Assembly (NCBI GenBank): GCA_028023455.1
Contig: JAQFVV010012511.1
Location: 3,722,165 to 3,786,164 of the forward strand
Source: Epiperipatus broadwayi
Lineage: Eukaryota > Onychophora > Udeonychophora > Euonychophora > Peripatidae
Direction: 5' to 3'
Length of the DNA stretch: 64,000 bases
Shown: positions 34,799 through 45,490 of the stretch, piece after piece
Layout of the letters: the number at the start of each line of letters is the position of its first letter
Numbering within the stretch: the first letter of the stretch is position 1
The notes under the pieces: generated by a model
What the model was told of the DNA's origin: nothing
The model's input: only the letters and a program-made list of their open reading frames with translations
The model's database searches: none
Position numbers and translations under genes: made by a program

Positions 34799-35190
34799 GT
34801 GGATAAGCCATGTGAATTTATTGAAGTAAACTTGCTCGAAGTTGTAAAAATGGGAGACCATTTAAATAGTGCTACAGTAAAAAAGTGGTCTCAAAGGGAT
34901 CCTGGGTGTAATCAACTAAAGACTTGGATTAGACTTGGATGGCCTAGTCACCGTCCATTTTTCTTACATCCAGCTGTATGGAATGGTTGACATCTATCAG
35001 TCTGTAATTCTCAAGTGCTTAAACTTTTACATACAGAACATCCCTGGAGTAGTGAAGACAAAAGCCCTGGCACACTCTTATGTATGGTGGGCTCAAATCG
35101 ATCATCAAATTGAACAGACTGTAAAAACATGTTCAAATTGTCAAATAGCAGCCAATCTACCTGAAAAAACATTTAATTCCTAGACTGAGT
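34799..35190 (+). pseudogene. Integrase linker and H2C2 zinc-binding domain
   Basis: The region starts in one frame (34799-34990, linker-like, including NSATVKKWSQRDPGCNQLKT) and shifts to another (34935-35183). The second frame encodes NIPGVVKTKALAHSYVWWAQ, then IDHQIEQTVKTCSNCQ. This is the gypsy integrase H2C2 block (HxGHPG...W..id..i...v..C..CQ). The expected histidines are partly in the other frame (LHTEHP), so a frameshift lies near 35,040. A stop at 35,183 ends the segment before the catalytic core. Confidence 0.9.
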
Positions 35191-35936
35191 CAAATAAACC
35201 ATGGTAACAAGTTCATATTGATCATGCTGGTCCTATAAACAAATCTATGATATTTGTGGCTGTGGATGCTTTTAGTAATTGGATAGAGTATCATACTGTA
35301 CCTTCAGTTAATACTAAATGCACCATTTAAGCATTAAGAGAGATTTTTCCCCATTCACCAATATCCGAATGTTATAGTATAAGATAATGGAGCTGGTTTT
35401 ACTTTAGCAGAATTTGAAACATTTTCATCTGATAAGGCGATACAACACATACTAACACCTGCTTATCATCCTGCTTCAAATGGTTTGACAGAAAAAGCAG
35501 TACAAATGCTCAAGACAAGTTTAAAGAAAACCAGCTTTACAAAAATGGATGATGCATTAATAGAAATCATGTTCTTCCAACATTTTTTACCTAGTACAAA
35601 AAATGGAAAATTTCCTGCTGATCTATTGTTTAATGGAACTTGTCATACTCATCTTGCCAAAATCATACCTCAAACAGAAGTAATGAAACCGAATTCAGAA
35701 AATCTGAATACCTAAAAGACTTCCTTAAAATTTGATAATGGTGAAGCAGTATGGGTGCGAGATATGCTTAAGAAACAGTGGCCACCTGGCATTGTTACTG
35801 GTACAACATCCAAGGTTATACATACAATAAAGCTACAAAATGATTCATCTGTTAGAAGGCACATAAACTATTTACGAAGAAGGTTTATTGCTACACCATT
35901 AAAAAAGAAAGAAACTTCAATGGAAAATAACAACTA
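35191..35936 (+). pseudogene. Integrase catalytic core and C-terminal region
   Basis: Broken frames retain the DDE core signatures. The first D is in QVHIDHAGPINKSM, followed by VAVDAFSNWIEYH. The second D is in a VxDNGAGFTLAEF block near 35,385. YHPASNGLTEKAVQMLKTS near 35,465-35,520 carries the E. The clean frame 35485-35715 covers the end of the core (PADLLFNGTCHTHLAKI). Frame 35755-35937 holds the C-terminal region, with KQWPPGIVTGTTSKV and RRHINYLRRRF, which match the usual end of gypsy integrases. Stops at about 35,330 and 35,715 disrupt it. Confidence 0.92.
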
Positions 35937-36200
35937 ATAAGTGTTCTTGCCTAAAGAAGAAAGGGAGTCATTACCCCAGTAATATTGACAGAAGATTCTT
36001 TCACTGAACAAAGTTTGAATGAAGAAAATTTGGACTCTCATGGCCTTGGGTAAACTACGCTAAACAGTGAAATTGAAGTACCACAATAATTAGTGATCCA
36101 TGAAATCATTAACACTTGAGGAAAAAATACTGCTCTAGTTAAGTTGATTGGAAAAATGTCCCTTTGAAGGTTATTGCTAAGGCAGCATGAGTTTTTAAAA

Positions 36201-36906
36201 AGAATATTTATAAATCCAAATTTTTAATTAATATTATAATGACAATTTTAATTCAATTGGATTACAGGTAGAATAATGTATTAAACCAAATGTTGGAAAG
36301 GGCTTGAGAATTATTTGAATTGTTTACTGTATTTTCATGATGAGTGAAGTTTTGTGAAATTGTACAATTTGTAAATATGATATAATTAAATATTATTACA
36401 TGCATTGAAAAATTAAATCAACTGCATTAATCTTCAATTTTTTATGATTTAGCCCCTTAGAATTTAGTCCCTTAGGGAAATTGTACTCTTTTAAATGATA
36501 TTTGATCTTTATCATAATCATTTCTTTTTTACTCAAAGTTATAACTTCAATAAATGATTGTTCATACTAAAATATCTGCTTAATAAATATGATTTCATAG
36601 GTTTTTTTTCTTTAGAATTAAATTTTAAAGTTCTGGCAAGATCAAACTAGTTTTGATAACTATTTTTGAAAGTATTAGCTTAATCTTTGGATAATATAAC
36701 TGAGTCAGAATTATTAATAAAACATATGAAGTCCATCCATACATTTTCAAAATTATATTTTAATTTGCATTTAAGAAATAAACATGTAATGCAAGATAGA
36801 ATAGATATTAACACACTTAGATGTATTTTCTGTTATATTTTGCAGAGATGTTTAAGTGTAGATTGTAACATTTTATATATAAAGATAAATCGTTTAATAG
36901 GTAATT
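36201..36906. other. AT-rich unassigned DNA
   Basis: No 3' LTR of the gypsy element could be matched here. The 73-residue frame at 36687-36908 shows no known domain. Confidence 0.45.
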
Positions 36907-36947
36907 AGATAGACATAAATAAATAGATAGATAGATTGGCAGATATT

Positions 36948-36982
<35 letters not shown>

Positions 36983-36992
36983 GCAGACAGAC

Positions 36993-37038
<46 letters not shown>

Positions 37039-37089
37039 GTAGGTACGTAGGTAGGTAGGTAGGTAGGTGGGTGGGTGGGTAGGTAGGTT
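36907..37089. repeat. Compound GATA/GACA/GGTA/GGTG tetranucleotide microsatellite
   Basis: An imperfect GATA run (36,907-36,965) passes through GACA and GGCA units (about 36,966-36,992), then pure GATA (about 36,992-37,037), then GGTA and GGTG units (to 37,089). The graded change of unit suggests stepwise point mutation followed by expansion. The Tyr/Leu/Ser-repeat frames on the minus strand are artefacts. Confidence 0.96.
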
Positions 37090-38126
37090 TGACAGAGTAA
37101 TATAAACAATATGATATGGGGTTATTGTTTGCTTTAAGATCTGTTTCTATTTTATAGAATCGAATTATTAACAATTGCACAGAGTGTTGAGGAATATTAG
37201 ATCGTTGTGGATGAAGAAAAGTTCAAATTCTTTGAAAGAGATATCAACAGATGATATATTGTTCAAGAATGATCTTTTTCTTTGCAAATTTTATAAAATA
37301 TATTTTTTAATATCTTAGGGTGTTTGCGTGTCCATAGAATTTAGTTAATAATGCATTAATATTTTTAATTCTCCATCTTTTATTTATCTTTTATCGCATG
37401 GTGAAATATTTTTACTTTAATTCTTAGTAACACATTATTGAAGCTTTCTCTCGTTTTGTCTTTTCTTAAAATGATTGTTTGAATTCTATACAGTTTTTTT
37501 CTGAATTGCTGCTCTTTTTATCTGTTAAAAACTATTTTAGTATACGTTAAGTAATTGCAGAAAAATGAGAAATTCTTCTGGAATGTATATACACCTGTCT
37601 AGGAAAGGGTGAAATATCTTAATTATATGTGTGAAGGTGCATGCTTTTTAGTTTTATTTGCTATGTTCTAATTTGTTAATTATTGGTTATAGTCCATTCA
37701 GAATTCTTTCTCTACACTTGGAGCATCTGCTGGAGGGAGATCCATAGTCCTCATTAATGTGAAACGACAGTTTGAAATCAATAGTCTTATTATACATTTA
37801 ATATCCCTACATTTATTTTACATAGTTGTTTTAAACTAATTTTTAATATAATTGTTTATTTGTACTAAGGAGTGAGGCTGTAAATTTTTTTGTTGTTTAT
37901 CCTTAAGCTGTACTTTTCTCCACGGATTTATATAGCTTAATCAGCACTTTGAGATATGGATGTGGTTAAAAAATTTGAACTTTTTCACATCCTTATTATT
38001 TTATATATAATTAATTCATATTTTATTCATAATTAATTTTACTTTATTTATAAATATTTTTACTTATGTTATTATTATATAAAAGCTATTATATATTTAT
38101 TGTGTGCATGTACTGTATATATATAA
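37090..38126. other. AT-rich unassigned DNA
   Basis: No coding sequence, RNA gene or clear repeat boundary was seen between the tetranucleotide microsatellite and the R1 array. Confidence 0.5.
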
Positions 38127-40090
38127 TAATTACATTTTGAATTACAAGTGTCAGACTAACTCAACCCACATCTTTTACACCATCCACTTTAGATTTTCTA
38201 AACTATTAATAAACTAGAGTGTCTCTAGCACAGATATAAACTTTAAAAAATCAATTAAAGATTAATATATATGATTTTTTAAAAATTCAGCACACACACA
38301 CACATGGAGTTATTCAAATTTCTCTTTCCCACATATAATATCTTTATAAATATATTAAATAATCTCAATACTACCACATATTCTTTTAAATTCATAGAAA
38401 TAAAGATACAATAAAAGACAACAAATGACCACCAAGATGCATTTCATGCTGAAGCAGTTCTCATCAATTGGTCCAGGTCACCATCTCATATATATCTTTA
38501 TTATATGAAAAATATTTATCTATAGTAAATAATTACATTTTGAATAACAAGTATCAAACTAATTCATCCCACAACTTTGACACCACCCACTTTAGATAAA
38601 TATAGTAATGATTGTAATGGTAGTTGTAACTTATGGCCCATGTGGCCGCAAGAGGCGCTGTTTTTGTGTCAACCACAGAAATATTCAGAGTAGGGGCCCA
38701 AATGCAGTGATGCAAGTTTCAGCTGCTAGGTGGCGCTGTTCACCATGCGTATGCACGGGAACTGTATGCCAACTAGCTGCCAGCACTATTGCTCACTTGG
38801 TGGCACTGAAAATTACCTTTTTTAAAAAAGAAAAAACATTTTTAGAGAGAAAATAGAGATTTTTAAAAAGAAATAATTTAAAAATACATCGATTTATCAG
38901 ACGGTGAAATACAATGTAACAGTATTACATGTGAAAGCAGATTTAAATAGTTGTGGCTTTTAGATTAATCACACCTTCATATTATACGCTATCGATCTTT
39001 TAAGAATATGCATAGAAAACAACTTTATCAAGCAAGTATCAATATCGCTAATAAATGACACAGTTTTTCTATGCATAGTGTGGAGAAACAGCACCACATA
39101 ATGGGCTAGATTGCTGGTAGTTGCTGATAGCAGACGATGTAAGTTAGATGGGTTTACCTATGGATATCAGTGCCACCAAATGGGCAGTAGTGCTGGCAGC
39201 TAGTTGGCATAAGGTTCCTGTGTGTACACATGGTGAACAGTGCCACCTAGCGGCTGGATCATTGCATTTGGGTCCTACTCTGAATATTTCTGTGGTTGAC
39301 ACAGAAACAGCACCTCTTGTGGCCACATGGGGCGTAAGTTACAACTACCATTATAACTAATCATTTATTAAACTAGAGATGGTCTCTAGAACAGATATAA
39401 ACTTTAAAACTCAATTAAAGATTAATATATCTGATTTTTTAAAATGAAGGATATGCATGGAGTTATTCACATTTCTCTTTCCCACGTATAATATCTTTAT
39501 AAATATATTAAATAACTCCAGTACTACTTACCATATATTATTTTAAATGTATATAAGTAAAGATACAACAAAAGACAAATAACCCCCAAGATGCACTTCA
39601 TGCTGAACCATTCATCAATTGGTTCAGGTCACCATCTCAGCATGAAATGCATCTTAAGAGTCATTTATCTTTTATTATATCTTTGTTTATATAAATTTAA
39701 AAGATTATGTGGTAGTACTGAGGTTCTTTAATATATTTATGAAGATATTACATGTGGGAAAGAGAATTGAATAATTCTATGTATGTGTGCATGCGCTTAA
39801 TTAAACTTTAATTGAGTTTTAAAGTTTATATCTGTGCTAGATACAATCTCTAGTTTATTAAATAAAAAGTAATAATCATTACTATATTTATCCAAAGTGG
39901 ATGGTGTCAAAGATGAGGATTGAGTTAGTTTGACATTTGTAATTCAAAATGTAATCATTTAATATAGATAAATATTTTTTATAATGAAGATATATATGAG
40001 AGATGCTGATCTGGACCAACTGATCTTGGGATCACGTGTCTTTTAGTGTATCTTTCTTTATTTGAATTTAAAAGAATATGTGGTAATATG
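38127..40090. repeat. R1 dispersed repeat array: head-to-tail and inverted units
   Basis: The unit is about 400 bp, as shown by CATTTTGAAT-ACAAGT-TCA at 38,133 and 38,536. Each unit ends in a CAATTGGTCCAGGTCACCAT block (38,466 and near 39,620). Two units lie in one orientation (38,127-38,490 and 38,490-39,638). The second is split by a nested foldback element. At about 39,640 the orientation flips, and a unit reads back (39,640-40,012), followed by a partial one to about 40,090. The same family is at 44.9-45.5 kb. A related CCAACTGATGAGTGCTG motif occurs in R2. The transposon class is unknown. Confidence 0.85.
38615..39353. mobile_element. Nested foldback element (about 190-bp inverted arms) in R1
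   Basis: The left arm (38,615-38,809) and right arm (39,168-39,353) are reverse complements at high identity. They start TAATGGTAGTTGTAACTTA and are rich in GC for this window (GTGGCCGCAAGAGGCGCTG against its partner). The spacer is about 358 bp. R1 sequence continues on both sides: AGTAATGATT at left, AACTAATCATTTATTAAACT at right. R1 copies near 45,000 and 39,880 run through the same point without interruption, so they act as empty sites. TA flanks both ends of an ATGGTAG...CTACCAT core, which fits a TA target. The three frames that overlap the arms are spurious. Confidence 0.92.
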
Positions 40091-40819
40091 CCCTCAGGCC
40101 AGCTGCAGCACCACATACTATGAGGAAACCAAAGCCACTATCAATAATAGAGCTGCTCAGCACATGTATACTTACAGAAGAGCACAAAAGAACAACAACA
40201 ACATTTTCAATATTTCTCGAACATGAGAAGCAGGTCAGTCATAGATTTGAACCCTCCAACCCCAAAATTATATGCACTGAAACTAATGACTGGAAAAGGA
40301 GAAGATAATAGAAGTGTATTTTATCATCAATGACAATAACACTATTAATAGAAGTGACACCATGCTTCACTATCTCCAGAAAATGGACAAGTTGATTAAT
40401 TTACATACGCATTTGCATATATTACCATTTAACAATATCACAACAATGATTTAAAATTTATTTTGGCTATGATTATGAGGGATAACACCTCGGAAGTGCT
40501 TAGCCTAGATTGATTTATTTAATTGTAGCCATTAACAGCTTCTTCACCCAGCGTTTTTAAAGCGCTTGTATGTACTATTAATATATTTACAAATATTGAC
40601 AACGGTTTGAAATTATTGATTGTTATTGATATTGAGATTGTCAGAGAGTTAACTGGCTTTTAATATATATATATTATAGTTATTAAATCATCCCACATGG
40701 TTAAAAAATCCAGTGCCGCCCTCTGTGATGTCGAGTGATTTAATATTTGATATTTATTTCAGTTTAGCGTTAGCACTAGAATTATTTAAATTTGTATATT
40801 GTATATTTTTAGAGAGGGC
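40091..40819. other. Unassigned DNA
   Basis: Somewhat less AT-rich near 40,091-40,310, where a 62-residue plus-strand frame (40120-40308) has no recognised domain. Nothing else was found before the C-depleted tract. Confidence 0.45.
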
Positions 40820-43800
40820 AATAAACCATTAGATTTTTTTTGGGTTTTGTGCTTGGGGTTTTTTTGGTTTTAAATTTTTTTTTTTTTGGGTTTTTTTGGA
40901 TGAAGATTGTTTTGGAAAAAAAAGTAAAGGTGGAAGTTGTCATAAAGTTGATAACTATTTTAAAAATCATGTTGTAAAATTTATAAATAATAGTGAGTTC
41001 AGAGAAAAAATAAAGATAAATCAATGAGAATATTAAATCTGATTTTAAAATATTGTTTTAAAAATATAGAAAAAATATTTAGTTTATTTAAAAATAATCT
41101 TATAAAAGTTAAAATTAAAATCAAGTGAAATAATATATTTTTAAAAATGTTAATAGATTTAAATAAAGATAAGATTATTTAGAAATTTAATAATGAATAA
41201 ATATTAAATATTAAATAAGTCATTATTTATTTTTACTTTGTGTTGTTGGTAAATATGAAATAGAGAAAGTTGATTGTTTAATCTACCAATCAAATGGGAA
41301 GTTTTTCGATAAAGCTCAGTCAATTGTTAGGAGAGGATTGTGATTGAATTTTCAAGTTAATTGTGTATTAGAAAAATAGAAAATTTATAGACTCTAAAAT
41401 CATTTTTTAAAAAATTAAAGGTGTTAAATAATCTATAAAAGTTTTAAATAATAGATTGGTGTTAATTTAATTTTTCCCATCAATTCTAAATTGAAGTCAA
41501 TTTGAGAGAAATGGTCTGGAAACATCATATATAGTGAAAATTATCGGAAACTTTCTAGAAATATGAAAAGTGGATTAGTTCAGAAAATTAGAGATGGAGA
41601 AAAGTAGTATTTTGGAAGTTATAATTTTAAAGTAATTAATAGTGAATATTAGAAAATAGATATTTTAGAGAATAAAATATTCTTATGAAGAAAGTATTTT
41701 TGAAGTATAAATTTAAAAAAATATATCTTAAGTAAAGATATTAAAATGAAAGTAGTTTTATAAATATTGTTTTATCTTTTGTTTAAAAGATGAATGTTGT
41801 GATTTTAAAGGAAATCAATTGAAATATAATTAGCTAAAAATCTTAATATAATAAAATTATTATATTGAAATATTTAAGGTTTTTAAAAAAGAAGTTTTCT
41901 TACTAGATATGTTGATAAGAAATGAGGTGTGTGTCAGTTATTTAAAATAATTAAATGATAATTTTTCATAAATTATAGACTAATTAAGAATAATACTTTT
42001 AAATAATATTTTTTAAGAATTCGGTCTAAATATTTTATTTTTTACTTTTGTTTTGGTTTTAAAAAGAAATTTTGTTTTTAATTTAAAAAAAAGGTGGAAA
42101 GGAAATGGTGTGTAGTGAATATGTGTAGGATTTAAAAAATTTATGGTGGAAAAAAAAATGATGGAGTATGTAATATAATTTTTGTTTTATTTATCTAATA
42201 TAAAAGTTAAATGTATTAATCTATTAAAAATAAGATAGGTAATTTTTAAAATTAATAACTAAAGTAATATAATAATTAATTGATAAGTTTTCTTATAATT
42301 AATATAAAATAATATGTTAAAGAATGATTGAAGTATAAATGTAATTTATTCTATGAGTGTATTCAAGAATATTGGAAGATGGACTGTAATTAAATCATTA
42401 TTGATGGTAAAATTATATAATAATAATTTTGATGTATTTAATATGTTTTTCTTTAGATCAAGAATGATATGTTAGTGTTGAATGGATGTATGAATATTTT
42501 AAAAATAAAATTATATTGGAGAAATATTTAAATATGATAGTTTGAATTTATGTATAAATATTAAAATTTAAAATAGAAATAATTATATGTTCTTTGTAAA
42601 TAAATTTGATTTTATTTTATTATTATTATGTTGGAGTATTAAAATTATATTTATTACTCATATGGGTAATTATTTTATTTAAAAGTTAGGAAGAGATTTT
42701 CAAAGTTTATATTTTATTATATTTTATTGGATAAATTAAGTTAAGTTTTATGTAGAAGTTTATGTTTGAGTTAAAGGTTTACTGAATATGATGAAGTGAA
42801 ATAGTTTTGAATAATTAGTATTTATGTAAAGTAGATGATTGTTTTCGGAAAGTTAAATAAGTTTTAAAGGATGTTTTGTAGATAGAACTTTATTAGGAAG
42901 GAGTAGTATAAAATGATTAAAGTAATAATTTCACAAAAAGAATATAAAATTTATCTAATATAGTGTTATGAATTTGAAATTGATGAATAATTTAAATATT
43001 ATTATTTTAACAGTAATATATGTAATTATTTAATAAAAATATAATGAATTGATTAAATGAAATATAAATTATAATCAATTATTTGTTATTACATTAAAGG
43101 ATAATTAGTTTTATATTATGTATTAAAGTAATGTTAATAATAAGTAAAATACTATAATTATAAAATGAATAATAGAATATTAAGTGATGTAGAATTTAAT
43201 TAATAAAGTTTAATGGTTTACATATACATAAAGATTTTAATAAATTTTTTGTGTAATAATTGAAGTTCACGATATTTATTTAAAATCTAGTTTTAAAAAA
43301 TATTCAATGTTATTAGTATAGCATTTAAAAGATGTATAGATTATTTAATAGGAGATGAACTATAAAGTGTAAATTTTGTATTATTATTTTTTATTTTTAT
43401 TTTCTTTTGTTTTCCAAATTTGAATTGTACATATTGTAAATAAATTCTTAATCAAAGTTAATGTAAATAAATTTGTTTAATTTGTTTAAAAGTGTGTCGA
43501 TTATTATTTGACCATATTTGAGATATTTGAAAAACATAATATTTGAAATGTGAATTTATTAATATTATTTAGAAATAAATAAATATTTTGATTATCATTT
43601 ATGAGAATTGATTAATTATTAATCATATTACAATGGTATAGAGTAATTATATGATAATATAAGAGTAATATTATTTATTACAGATTATTAAGTTGTAAGA
43701 TTTGATTTATTCTAAAATTAAGATACTATATGAAGATAAAAGATATACACATGATTATTTATTTATTTAATGATTGATGATATAACAAAGATAAATAAGA

Positions 43801-44300
43801 TTAAGTTATACCCTAAGATTAGTATTGAGTATTATTGTTATTAGTAAGTTAGGTGTATTTAAGTTTGATATAAAATCCCATATCATACTTATTTACATGA
43901 GTTATCATTACTTTAAGATAATTAAAAGAACTGAGATTATTTAATTCTTTTAAAATTAAAAGTTAAGATTTATTTATTTTATTACATTTTAAAGATAGTT
44001 TATTTTATTAAAAGTCATAAGAATGCTGTAGAGGTAGTAGTAAGTTAATAAGGAGGTGAATATTTTATGCATTGAGACAATGTTAGAAGATATTGACTCA
44101 ATGTAAATCTATATTACTTTGTACTTTATTCAAGTTCATGATTTTGATAGATATATTTAATTAGTAATATATAGAATTATATTGATTTTAATAATTAATA
44201 ATAAATTTAAGTAGAATATGATAGTATAAAAGTAAATTAAAGGTAGATATGCAAATTTTAATTAAGCATAATAATTTAATTGAGCTAGTCGTATTTTAAA
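40820..44300. other. Extreme strand-asymmetric tract: C-depleted, G-retaining plus strand
   Basis: For about 3.5 kb the plus strand is made of A, T and G with very little C. Hand counting four lines (42,661-42,900) gave about 47 G against 4 C, and several 60-base lines have no C at all (for example 41,161-41,220 and 42,721-42,780). The asymmetry begins with T/G-rich sequence near 40,830 and fades around 43,800-44,300. No frame of 60 codons or more lies wholly inside, apart from a Lys/Phe-rich one at the left edge (40809-41024). No tandem period was seen. DNA on either side has ordinary skew. The cause is unknown. Confidence 0.85.
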
Positions 44301-44919
44301 TTATATTATACATCGAGAAGTAAGGGTACAATATATATAATAAGCAATAATTGTGCCTCAAATTAATGTAATTAATCAGAAATATGAATATTTTAAACGT
44401 CTCCTATTCCTTATTATATATGTGTTTCACATAAAATCACCATTTTATAAACAAACAAATAAAAATTGTGACAATAATTCTAGCATGTTGCTCAAGTATT
44501 CAAATCTCTAGCCAACTTGGAACTAGTACACATATAGTGAGAAAGGAACAACCAGATTTTTTTGTTGTTTTTACAGGGTAAATAACTCATATTGAAAAAC
44601 ATCATAATATATTATTAGTTTAATGTGTGATTTATTTTAATATTTTAAAACTAATGGATAAACTTTTTAAATACATAAATAAGATTTGTGCTGATAATTC
44701 TAGCATTTTTATCAGATGTTTAAATCTCCAATCAACTTAAAAAAGATGGTTTTATCTGTAATATATATATATATAGTAGTAAAGGAATGATATCTTTTTT
44801 TAGTTTGCTATTGACTTATGATCTTCTTATGGAATGCACTAAAATATCCACTTTTCTATTATTTATATGTATTCTCAAAGAGATATAACAACTAAGATAA
44901 TTTTTTGTCACACATTAAT
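44301..44919. other. AT-rich unassigned DNA
   Basis: Base composition returns to balanced G and C. Two diverged stretches, near 44,470-44,530 and 44,690-44,790, share ATTCTAGCAT and CAA-TCTC-A-CCAACTT-like blocks and may be an old duplication. No genes. Confidence 0.4.
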
Positions 44920-45490
44920 ACAATTGTTACATTTTGATTTGCATCAAACTTACTCCACTCACAACTTTGACACCATCTACCTCAGATAAATACAGTAATG
45001 ATTATCACTAATCATTTATTAAACTAGAGATTATTTCTAGCACAAATGCAAACTTTAAACCTCATTTAAAGATTAGTATATCTGATTTTTTAAATTTAAA
45101 TATACACACACATGAAGTTATTCACCGTTCACTTTCCCATGTGTAATATCTTTATAAATATATTAAACAACCTTCATACTTCCACATATTTTTAAAATCA
45201 TATAATCTTTAGTTTAGTATGATTAGTTATAATCACTATTGTATTTATCTGAGGTAGATCATGTCAAAGTTGTAAGTCGAGTAAGTTTGACATTTGTAAA
45301 TCAAAATGTAACAATTTACTATAGATAAATGTTCTTTATATAATAAAGATATATATGAGAGATGGTGAGCTGAGCCAACTGATGAGTGCTGCTTCAGCAT
45401 GAAATTCATCTTCGAGGACATTTGTCTTTTATTGTATCTTTATATGATTTTAAAAAGAATATATAGAAGTATGTGGGTTGTTTAATAAAC
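44920..45490. repeat. R1 repeat copies in inverted arrangement
   Basis: 44,920-45,193 matches the 38.5-39.5 kb R1 unit in the same orientation, from CATTTTGATTTGCATCAAAC through AAACTAGAGATTATTTCTAG to the CTTTCCCATGTGTAATATC block. From about 45,200 the same family reads in the opposite orientation, through GAGAGATGGTGAGCTGAGCC and AACTGATGAGTGCTG to about 45,490. The left unit carries the uninterrupted insertion point (AGTAATGATTATCACTAATC) used as the empty site for the nested element at 38.6 kb. Confidence 0.85.

Larger units (their letters stand above)
32160..36200 (+). mobile_element. Degenerate Ty3/gypsy LTR retrotransposon (gag-pol), plus strand
   Basis: Domains occur in the classical Ty3/gypsy order: gag capsid, CCHC zinc knuckle, aspartic protease, reverse transcriptase, RNase H, H2C2 integrase, integrase core, and an integrase C-terminal region. 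At least six frame changes or stop codons break the coding sequence, so this copy is dead. A TGGCGCAGTCC motif near 32,194 could be the tRNA primer site. LTRs could not be identified on either side by eye. The 3' limit is approximate. Confidence 0.93.

Noticed and set aside
36894-37180. Tyr/Leu/Ser/Pro-repeat frames on the minus strand
   Set aside because: They are translations of the GATA/GACA/GGTA microsatellite.
38608-39360. Three frames of 60-82 residues overlapping the foldback at 38.6-39.35 kb
   Set aside because: They are the two inverted arms read on opposite strands and mirror each other, without any protein family.
40820-44300. Mitochondrial insertion (numt) as an explanation for the C-poor tract
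   Set aside because: The T/G-rich start resembles some strand-biased mitochondrial DNA, but no mitochondrial protein, rRNA or tRNA could be read. It stays one untested option.
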